From NCBI GenBank assembly GCA_035654135.1, contig DASRXN010000038.1, forward strand, positions 1 through 11,285: 11,285 nt of DNA, given 5' to 3'. The position numbers and the translations under genes are program-made. Position 1 is the first letter of the stretch; every line of letters begins with the position of its first letter. This DNA comes from Fen-999 sp035654135 (GTDB lineage Bacteria > Pseudomonadota > Gammaproteobacteria > Burkholderiales > Rhodocyclaceae). A model generated the notes under the pieces. That model had not been told where the DNA came from, searched no databases, and saw nothing but the letters and a program-made list of their open reading frames with translations. Below are positions 1 through 5,705 of this stretch, piece by piece.

Positions 1-899
1 GAGACCAGCACTCCCGAGCGCACGAGGAAGGTTCCCAGCAGGCTCAGCGAGAAAGCGAGGACCGCCAGCAACAGCGTCCAACTCTTGAACAGGCCGCGCT
101 TGTCGGTCACCGCCAGCGAGTGGATCAGAGCCGTGCCGACCAGCCAGGGCATGAAGGAAGCGTTCTCCACCGGGTCCCAGAACCACCAGCCGCCCCAACC
201 CAGTTCGTAGTAGGCCCACCAGGAACCCAGCGCGATGCCCAGAGTGAGAAAGATCCAGGCGGCGATGGTCCATGGCCGCGACCAGCGCGCCCAGGCGGCA
301 TCGAGCTGGCCGGCGAGCAGGGCGGCGATGGCGAAGGCGAAGGCCACCGAGAAGCCGACGTAGCCCATGTAGAGCATGGGCGGATGGAACACCAGCCCTG
401 GATCCTGCAGTAGCGGGTTGAGGTCGCGGCCGTCCTGCGCCGCCGGCAACAGCCGCTCGAACGGGTTGGAGGTGAGCAGGATAAACAGCAGCAGACCGCA
501 GCCGACCAGCCCGAGCACGCCCAGCACGCGGGCGACCATCGCCTCCGGCAACTGGCGTGAAAACGTTGCCACGGCCAGCGTCCAGCCTGACAGCATCAGC
601 ATCCAGAGCAGCAGCGAGCCTTCGTGACCGCCCCATATCGCCGCCAGGCGATAGATCGTCGGCAGCTGTGAATTGGAGTGCTGGGCGACGTACTGGACCG
701 AGAAGTCATTGGTATAGAAGGCCCAGCCCAGGCAGCCGAAGGCCGTGGCGATGAGCAGGAACTGCGCTTGCGCTGCTGGCCGGGCGATAGCAGTCCAGGC
801 GGCGTTACCGCGCTGGGCGCCGGCGAGCGGCAGAATTCCCAGGACCAAAGCGACCAGCAGGGACAGGATAAGCGCGAAATGGCCGAGTTCAGGAATCAT
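1..899 (-). CDS. ccmF: Cytochrome c maturation protein CcmF, N-terminal half (cut by left window edge)
   Basis: CcmF is the large inner-membrane subunit of the CcmFH heme lyase, which attaches heme delivered by holo-CcmE to the cysteines of apocytochrome c in the periplasm. About 299 codons are visible, against a usual length near 650, so the C-terminal half lies outside the window. The translation opens MIPELGHFAL and is very hydrophobic with many membrane helices. It holds WGGHEGS near residue 90, the FHPPMLYMGY segment with His172, the tryptophan-rich heme-handling motif WGGWWFWDPVEN near residues 235-246, and His260 in the following helix. By family knowledge His172 and His260 correspond to conserved heme-related histidines (173 and 261 in E. 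coli). The ATG at 897-899 overlaps the ccmE stop codon at 896-898, which fixes the start. The identification is very secure; only the end is missing. Confidence 0.97.
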   Translation of the reverse strand, partial: MIPELGHFALILSLLVALVLGILPLAGAQRGNAAWTAIARPAAQAQFLLIATAFGCLGWAFYTNDFSVQYVAQHSNSQLPTIYRLAAIWGGHEGSLLLWMLMLSGWTLAVATFSRQLPEAMVARVLGVLGLVGCGLLLFILLTSNPFERLLPAAQDGRDLNPLLQDPGLVFHPPMLYMGYVGFSVAFAFAIAALLAGQLDAAWARWSRPWTIAAWIFLTLGIALGSWWAYYELGWGGWWFWDPVENASFMPWLVGTALIHSLAVTDKRGLFKSWTLLLAVLAFSLSLLGTFLVRSGVLV

Positions 900-1336
900 G
901 GCTTTAATGTTTTCTGCGCTTTCTGCGCCTGTTCTACCGCGTGCTTCGCCTCGGGCGGCATGTAGTTTTCGTCGTGCTTGGCCAGCACCTCGGTGGCGGT
1001 AAAGTTGCCGTCGTCGCCCAAACGGCCCTGAACGACGGCGCCCTTGCCTTCCTTGAACAGGTCGGGAAGGATGCCCGTATAGGCGACAGGAATGTCCTTT
1101 GCCGTATCGGTGATGACGAAATGCACGGTCAGGTTATCGCGCCTGAGCGAACTTTCCCTGACCATGCCGCCGATGCGGAAGGCCTTGCCCTTCGGCGCCT
1201 TGCCGGCGGCGACCTCGCTGGGCGTGACGTAGAGGGCGATGTTGCTGTCGAGTGCGTTAAGCACGAGGGCGGCGGCAATGCCGATGGCGGCCAGGCCGCC
1301 GATGATCAAGGCGGCGCGTTTGTGGCGGGGTTTCAT
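896..1336 (-). CDS. ccmE: Periplasmic heme chaperone CcmE
   Basis: CcmE takes heme from the CcmABCD complex, binds it covalently through a histidine and passes it to CcmF. The 146-residue product has a short basic N-terminus, one membrane anchor at about residues 7-27, and a periplasmic OB-fold beta-barrel. The signature AKHDENYMPPE carries the heme-binding His121 and Tyr125, equivalent to the known H130 and Y134 of E. coli. The C-terminal tail rich in Ala, Gln and Lys is typical of the flexible end of this family. The frame stays open upstream to 1510, but the ATG at 1334-1336 gives the canonical MKPRHKR start and overlaps the ccmD stop by 4 bases (ATGA), so I use it. The stop at 896-898 overlaps the ccmF start. 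Length and motifs are normal. Confidence 0.97.
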   Translation of the reverse strand: MKPRHKRAALIIGGLAAIGIAAALVLNALDSNIALYVTPSEVAAGKAPKGKAFRIGGMVRESSLRRDNLTVHFVITDTAKDIPVAYTGILPDLFKEGKGAVVQGRLGDDGNFTATEVLAKHDENYMPPEAKHAVEQAQKAQKTLKP

Positions 1337-1515
1337 TGTTTGTCGAGTTCCTCGGCAATATGCTCGCGACGCAACGAGCGCAAAATATCCTTCTGACGCT
1401 TCCGTATCAGGATTGGTTCCAAAGCCATGGCCGCAACGCAGGCACCCAGGCTGCCCCAGACATAGAAGCCATAGCCGCCCATGGCGAAGAACTCTGCCGG
1501 CGAACCCCAAGTCAT
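1333..1515 (-). CDS. ccmD: Cytochrome c maturation small membrane protein CcmD
   Basis: CcmD is a small single-pass inner-membrane protein that stabilises the CcmC-heme-CcmE complex and is needed for release of holo-CcmE from the CcmAB ATPase complex. The product has 60 residues, within the usual size. It has the family hallmark GGYGFYVWGS at residues 13-22 leading into one membrane helix (about 15-33), then a basic cytoplasmic tail (RKRQK, then RSLRREH). The ATG at 1513-1515 overlaps the ccmC stop and the TGA at 1333-1335 overlaps the ccmE start, both as ATGA. This indicates translational coupling along the operon. Sequence conservation in this family is low, so position between ccmC and ccmE adds much to the call. 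Confidence 0.93.
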   Translation of the reverse strand: MTWGSPAEFFAMGGYGFYVWGSLGACVAAMALEPILIRKRQKDILRSLRREHIAEELDKQ

Positions 1516-2261
1516 CGCTTCACCTCGTCAAGTTCCTTCACCCACTCGGTGTGGGTTTCACGCTCCAGAATGATCGCCCGTACGCGCATCAGCGCGACGG
1601 CAATCGAGTACATCCAGAAGCAGAGCGCCATCACCAGCATGCCCCAGAGCATCGTCTGAGCCATGGACGGTGACCTCGTCAGGGAGACGGAGGCGCCTTG
1701 GTGCAGCGTGTTCCACCACTTGACCGAGAAATAGATGATGGGAATGTTCACCACGCCGACCAGCGCCAGGATGGCGCCGGCCTTGTCGGCGCGCCGGGGA
1801 TCGTCGATGGCGGCCTGGAGGGCAATGAAACCGATGTAGAGGAAGAACAGGATCAGTTCGGAGGTCAGCCGGGCATCCCAGACCCACCACGCGCCCCACA
1901 TGGGTTTGCCCCACAGCGCACCGGTCCACAAGCTGAGGAAGGCCATCAGGGCACCCGTCGGCGCCAGTGCCTGCGCCATCATGCCGGACAGCCGGGTGTT
2001 GAGCGTCAGGCCGAGGCCGGCCCAGGCAGCCATGACCAGGTAGATGAACATCGACATCCAGCTTGCCGGCACGTGCAGGAAGATGATGCGGTAACCCTCG
2101 CCCTGCTGGGCATCGGTGGGCGCAGCGAAAAAGCTGATCCACAGTCCGACAACGCCGAAAACGGCAGCCAGCGCCCAGAACCAGGGAATCATCTTTCCCG
2201 CCAGCGGATAGAAGCTCTGCGGCGAGGCGAACTTGAACCAGTTGATAAGACGGTTGTTCAC
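1512..2261 (-). CDS. ccmC: Heme-handling inner-membrane protein CcmC
   Basis: CcmC presents heme at the periplasmic face of the inner membrane and drives its covalent attachment to CcmE. The 249-residue product has six predicted membrane helices. It shows the tryptophan-rich WWD motif (WGAWWVWDARLTS, residues 122-134) and the two conserved histidines flanking it: His63 in FLHVPASWM and His187 in WNTLHQGAS. These are the known heme ligands of the family. An in-frame ATG exists at 2297, but the better start is the GTG at 2259-2261. It makes a GTGA overlap with the ccmB stop and gives the normal N-terminus (NNRLINWFKFASP). Starting at 2297 would put 12 unconserved residues inside the end of ccmB. 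The 3' end overlaps ccmD by 4 bases. Confidence 0.96.
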   Translation of the reverse strand: MNNRLINWFKFASPQSFYPLAGKMIPWFWALAAVFGVVGLWISFFAAPTDAQQGEGYRIIFLHVPASWMSMFIYLVMAAWAGLGLTLNTRLSGMMAQALAPTGALMAFLSLWTGALWGKPMWGAWWVWDARLTSELILFFLYIGFIALQAAIDDPRRADKAGAILALVGVVNIPIIYFSVKWWNTLHQGASVSLTRSPSMAQTMLWGMLVMALCFWMYSIAVALMRVRAIILERETHTEWVKELDEVKR

Positions 2262-2923
2262 TCTAAGGCAATCCTCAAGGCCGCCGTGGTTGCCCACGGC
2301 GCAAAAAAAGCAGCCAGTGCCAGCAAGGCGGCCAGCAGTGACAGATGTCCGCCGGCACCCAGGCCCGAAATATGGGCCTCCACCGCGCCGGCACCGAAGA
2401 TCAGCGCCGGAATGTACAAGGGTAGTACCAGCAGGCTCAACAGCACGCCGCCGCCACGCACGCCCAGCGTCAGGGCCGCGCCGATGGCGCCGATCAGCGA
2501 CAGCAGCGGCGTACCCAGCAGCAGCGCGCCCACCAGCACGCCGAGCGCGGAAGCTTCCAGATCGAATTGCAAACCCAGCACCGGCGCCAGCAGCACCAGC
2601 GGCAGTCCGGACGTCAGCCAGTGAGCTGCTATTTTACCGGCGACCAGCAGTCCCAGGGGAGTCGGCGACAGCACCAGTTGTTCGAGGGTACCGTCGGCGT
2701 GGTCGGTGGCAAACAGGCGATTCAGCGACAGCATGGTGGCCAGCAGCGCTGCTACCCAGAGCACGCCGGGGGCAATCTTCTTCAGCAACTGCGGTTCGGG
2801 ACCGATTCCGAGAGGGAACAGGCTGACGACGATGATAAAAAAGAACAGGGCGGTCAGCACCTCACTCTTGCGGCGCATGGCCAGCAGAAGGTCGCGGCGG
2901 ACGATGGCGAGTAAGGCGCTCAC
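2258..2923 (-). CDS. ccmB: Heme exporter ABC permease CcmB
   Basis: CcmB is the membrane subunit that pairs with the ATPase CcmA; the complex uses ATP to release holo-CcmE from CcmC/CcmD. The 221-residue product matches the usual length. It begins with a cytoplasmic amphipathic stretch (IVRRDLLLAMRRKSEVL) followed by about six membrane helices (roughly 20-42, 48-67, 92-115, 128-152, 158-178 and 193-213). The loop DHADGTLEQLVLSPTPL near residues 73-90 is the characteristic CcmB cytoplasmic segment. The start codon is GTG at 2921-2923, overlapping the ccmA TGA at 2920-2922. Translation therefore depends on coupling to ccmA. The stop overlaps the GTG start of ccmC. Confidence 0.95.
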   Translation of the reverse strand: MSALLAIVRRDLLLAMRRKSEVLTALFFFIIVVSLFPLGIGPEPQLLKKIAPGVLWVAALLATMLSLNRLFATDHADGTLEQLVLSPTPLGLLVAGKIAAHWLTSGLPLVLLAPVLGLQFDLEASALGVLVGALLLGTPLLSLIGAIGAALTLGVRGGGVLLSLLVLPLYIPALIFGAGAVEAHISGLGAGGHLSLLAALLALAAFFAPWATTAALRIALE

Positions 2924-3525
2924 AGCTTGATTGCCCTTCCACCTGCAATGGGCATCGTCTGGTGGCTGGTCAGGATGGCCAGTCCGCCGCCGGCCAGATG
3001 TTCGCTAATCAGCGCCGAGAGCATGTCTACCGCCTTGACGTCGAGTGCCGTGAACGGCTCGTCGAGTACCCAGAGGACGGCCTGGCGCGTCACCAGCCGG
3101 GCTAGCAGCACGCGCCGCTTCTGACCGGCGGAAAGGAAGCGTACTGGGAGTTCTTCCCGGCCCTTGAGGCCGAAGCGGTGCAGGGTGGCGATGGCCTCGC
3201 GGTCATCAAGGTTGCGGCCGTCCAATGCGGCGGCCAACTGGAGGTTCTCCAGTGGCGTCAGTTCCTCCTTCACCGCCCCGTAATGGCCAAGATAGAGCAT
3301 CTCGCGGCGGTAATCTTCGCCCAGCCTGCGTATCGATTCGCCGCGCCAGCGGATATCGCCGTCGGCTGGCGGCGACAGCCCGACCAGCGCACGCAGCAGC
3401 GTAGTCTTGCCGGCGCCGTTCTCGCCCTGAACGTGCAGCCACTCTCCCGGTGCCAGGTCGAAGCGGAGGCCGGAAAACAGGCGGCGTTCGCCGCGGACGC
3501 AGGAGAGATTGGAGACGGAAAGCAT
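2920..3525 (-). CDS. ccmA: Heme exporter ABC ATPase CcmA
   Basis: CcmA is the cytoplasmic ATP-binding subunit of the CcmAB complex in System I cytochrome c maturation. From the ATG at 3523-3525 the product has 201 residues, a normal size. It shows a Walker A motif (GENGAGKTT, about 34-42), the ABC signature LSAGQ at 131-135, Walker B with the catalytic glutamate (VLWVLDEP, about 150-157), and the H-loop histidine in TSHQT near 188. The frame is open up to 3600 and another ATG lies at 3535-3537, adding MRPS. Neither start has a good Shine-Dalgarno sequence. I prefer 3525 because it gives the family-like MLSVSNLSCVRGERRLF, with 3537 as a real alternative. It is the first gene of the ccm run, 110 bases after the cbcL-like stop, so it could be cotranscribed with the electron-transfer genes. 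Confidence 0.95.
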   Translation of the reverse strand: MLSVSNLSCVRGERRLFSGLRFDLAPGEWLHVQGENGAGKTTLLRALVGLSPPADGDIRWRGESIRRLGEDYRREMLYLGHYGAVKEELTPLENLQLAAALDGRNLDDREAIATLHRFGLKGREELPVRFLSAGQKRRVLLARLVTRQAVLWVLDEPFTALDVKAVDMLSALISEHLAGGGLAILTSHQTMPIAGGRAIKL

Positions 3526-3635
3526 GGAGGGGCGCATTGTGCCCGAATTGACCGCCGATCGGCGATGTCGCGCGGACCGCCCCCGTCCCGCCCGGCCCAT
3601 GAAAGTCAGGCGTGGCGGGACGGTCGAACGGGTGC
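3526..3635 (-). repeat. Intergenic inverted repeats between the cbcL-like gene and ccmA
   Basis: This 110-base gap holds two separate dyads. A perfect 10-base inverted repeat, CCGTCCCGCC at 3583-3592 and GGCGGGACGG at 3614-3623, encloses a 21-base loop and begins 12 bases past the cbcL-like stop. A perfect 12-base palindrome, CGCCGATCGGCG, lies at 3553-3564, 15 bases before the alternative ATG of ccmA. No run of T follows either dyad on either strand, so neither is a standard intrinsic terminator. The first could protect or process the 3' end of the cytochrome mRNA. The second could be an operator or a leader hairpin for ccmA. Functions are inferred; the repeats themselves are exact. Confidence 0.6.
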
Positions 3636-5615
3636 TTAGCCGCCGAAGAAGCCGATGGCCACCAGGACCAGCAAGGCGAGGCCGATGGCGATCAGGGTGA
3701 GGCCGAGGATCTTGGAGCCCAGAGTCATGGCTGGCGACGGTGCCTCGACCAGGTACTTCGATAGTTCGCCCGAGTCCACCATGCGCTGGTAGTGCGCCGG
3801 ATGGTCATGGCGAAACTCGCGCAGCGATTGGGTACCGGTGAACATCACCACATCCGGCGGCGGCAGCTTGTCCGGACGGAAGTGGTTGTTGAAGAAATGC
3901 ACCGTGAAGAGGAACACGGCTGCCAGGAAGGCTTCCTCGCCATGCACCAGGGTGCCGACGTTGAACATCCAGCCGGGCAGGTATTGCGCCGTGACGTGCG
4001 GGAAGGCCAGCATCAGGCCGCTCCAGCCGATGATGTTCACGCCCCAGAACACCGCCCAGTAGTCGAACTTCTCATAGTAGGCCCAGCGCTCGAACTGCGG
4101 CCGCGGCCCCTTGCCCAGGAACCACTTGAACATACCCCAGCAGTCGGTGAAGTCCTTCCAGTTCGGAATCAGCGAATCCGGGCCGAACCAGCGGAAGGTC
4201 TTGTCGCGCAGCAGCTTCTGCATCACATAGACGAAGTGCACCATGAAGATGCTGATGAACAGGAAGGCGGCCACCCGGTGCACCAGGCCGAGGATCTTCG
4301 GCCCGCCGAGCAGCGAGGCCACCGTTGGCGCCCATGAACTGTCGGCGAACAGGGCCGTGGTGCCGGTCAGCACCAGGGTCATGGTGATGATGGCGAAGGC
4401 CAGGTGGGCGACCCGCCAGCCCCACGGGAAGCGCTGGAAATGCTGCGTGTTCTCGTCGAGGTTCATGCCCTTGGTGTCGATGCGGTGGTGCGGCTTGCCG
4501 GCCTTGCGGTCCTGCCACTCGCGGTAGTACCAGAGGCCGGAATGGGCCCAGAAGAAGGCGAAGACGAAGATCAGCAGGCCAACCATGAACTTGGTAGCAA
4601 TCCACATCTCGGGATACTTCTTATAGTCGTGGCCGGTGGCGTGCGGGCCGAAGGACATGAAGCCGGGGGTGGCGTCGTGCATACCCGGCTTCTTGTCGCT
4701 GTGGCACTTCTGGCAGGTCTTCAGCCGGTTCTTGTCGCTGACCTTGGACTTGGGATCGTCGGCCTTGAGAATGTCGTGGCTGCCGTGGCAGTCGAAGCAC
4801 TTGGCGGTGTAGGCGTAGCCGAGCCGATTGACCTGGCCGTGGTAGGTACCCCGATAGGTCTTGAGGTTCTCCTTGTGGCAGTTGCCGCAGTTCTCGGTGA
4901 TGGCGAGCTTGGTGGGGTCGGCCGAGGTGTTGCCGATGTCGTGGGTGGTGTGGCAGTCGGAGCAGACGGCAGACTTGATGTCATGCTCTTCGAGGGCGGC
5001 CTTGCCATGCACGGACTCGCTGTATTCCTCGAGTTCGTCGGTGTGACACTTGTCGCCGCAGACATTGGGTACGGTCAGGTGCCAGTCGGCGCGCTGGGCG
5101 GTGCCGCGCGGCGGCACGTCGAAGGTGTGGGTGTCGTGGCAGTCGGTGCAGGTGGCCTTGGCCTTGCTGGGGTCGTCCTTGTCGGGCCGGGCATGGAAGG
5201 AGTTCTTGTAGGCGGCAATGTTCTGGACGACGATGTTCAGGCGCGACTTGGGATCGGCCTTGTTATCGGCCTGGAGCTTCTGCCAGAGGTCCTGGTGACA
5301 TTGGGCGCAGCCGGCGACCTTGGCAGTGGCTGCCTTCTTGTGCGGGGCTTCGGCGTCGGTGATCTCGGTGTGGCAGGCGACGCATTGCATCTTCGCGTGC
5401 ACACCCTTGCCATACTTCTCCGGCTTGATCGAGTTCAGCGCCCGGTCACCCTCGTCTCCCGCCGGAACCTTGATCTTCTGTTTGGAGGCGTCGTGGCAGG
5501 TGAGGCAGGTGGCGTTGGTCAGGGATGTGGGGGCGGTGTCTGCTTGCGCAACCGGGGCCAGTAGGGCGCAAGCAAGGCCTGCGACCAGCCATCGGGCGAT
5601 ATTCCGGAGTGTCAT
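3636..5615 (-). CDS. CbcL-like fusion: nine-motif multiheme cytochrome c plus six-helix cytochrome b (quinone/cytochrome oxidoreductase)
   Basis: The 659-residue product probably exchanges electrons between the quinone pool and periplasmic cytochromes. Residues 1-25 form a signal peptide ending VAQA. The periplasmic part has eight CXXCH heme motifs starting at Cys37, 78, 103, 156, 218, 243, 273 and 301, plus one CX3CH (CGDKCH) at 186-191. Six membrane helices follow (about 339-359, 402-424, 443-466, 518-539, 557-577, 631-657). Histidines inside or beside them (His404, 446, 460, 559, 573) suit b-heme ligation as in the HydC/FdnI family. Nine c-hemes plus this cytochrome b is the architecture of Geobacter CbcL. 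Here it occupies the place where Sideroxydans carries tetraheme CymA. The open frame reaches 5693, but the ATG at 5613-5615 has an AGGA eight bases upstream and directly precedes the signal peptide. The upstream extension would run through the terminator at 5654-5682. Direction of electron flow cannot be told from sequence. Confidence 0.9.
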   Translation of the reverse strand: MTLRNIARWLVAGLACALLAPVAQADTAPTSLTNATCLTCHDASKQKIKVPAGDEGDRALNSIKPEKYGKGVHAKMQCVACHTEITDAEAPHKKAATAKVAGCAQCHQDLWQKLQADNKADPKSRLNIVVQNIAAYKNSFHARPDKDDPSKAKATCTDCHDTHTFDVPPRGTAQRADWHLTVPNVCGDKCHTDELEEYSESVHGKAALEEHDIKSAVCSDCHTTHDIGNTSADPTKLAITENCGNCHKENLKTYRGTYHGQVNRLGYAYTAKCFDCHGSHDILKADDPKSKVSDKNRLKTCQKCHSDKKPGMHDATPGFMSFGPHATGHDYKKYPEMWIATKFMVGLLIFVFAFFWAHSGLWYYREWQDRKAGKPHHRIDTKGMNLDENTQHFQRFPWGWRVAHLAFAIITMTLVLTGTTALFADSSWAPTVASLLGGPKILGLVHRVAAFLFISIFMVHFVYVMQKLLRDKTFRWFGPDSLIPNWKDFTDCWGMFKWFLGKGPRPQFERWAYYEKFDYWAVFWGVNIIGWSGLMLAFPHVTAQYLPGWMFNVGTLVHGEEAFLAAVFLFTVHFFNNHFRPDKLPPPDVVMFTGTQSLREFRHDHPAHYQRMVDSGELSKYLVEAPSPAMTLGSKILGLTLIAIGLALLVLVAIGFFGG

Positions 5616-5653
5616 GGCTCTGATCCTGAACCGTGTCGAGTTGCGGGAATGGG

Positions 5654-5682
5654 AAAAAAGCGGGGGCGAAATTTCCGCCCCC
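5654..5682 (-). terminator. Intrinsic terminator between mtoB and the cbcL-like gene
   Basis: On the minus strand a perfect 7-base stem, GGGGGCG and CGCCCCC (5662-5668 and 5676-5682), closes a 7-base loop. GC and then six T (5654-5659) follow directly. This is a textbook Rho-independent terminator. It lies 23 bases after the mtoB stop and 38 bases before the cbcL-like start. The short space left before that start shows no recognisable promoter, so the downstream gene probably depends on read-through. The terminator would then set a ratio between the outer-membrane part and the inner-membrane part of the pathway. Confidence 0.85.
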
Positions 5683-5705
5683 AATACTTTCACGTACAGA
5701 AGAAA

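Noticed and set aside
1337..1510. Upstream extension of ccmE to an earlier ATG
   Set aside because: It would lie inside ccmD in another frame and add an unconserved stretch before the usual MKPRHKR start.
1698..2624. Plus-strand open frame of 308 codons opposite ccmC and ccmB
   Set aside because: Low-complexity Gln/Pro/Arg-rich translation, crossing two well-supported overlapping genes on the other strand.
4404..5564. Long plus-strand open frame of 386 codons opposite the cbcL-like gene
   Set aside because: It is the reverse shadow of the heme-rich coding strand, a Val/Gly/Leu-rich translation without domains, while the minus strand encodes nine ordered heme motifs.
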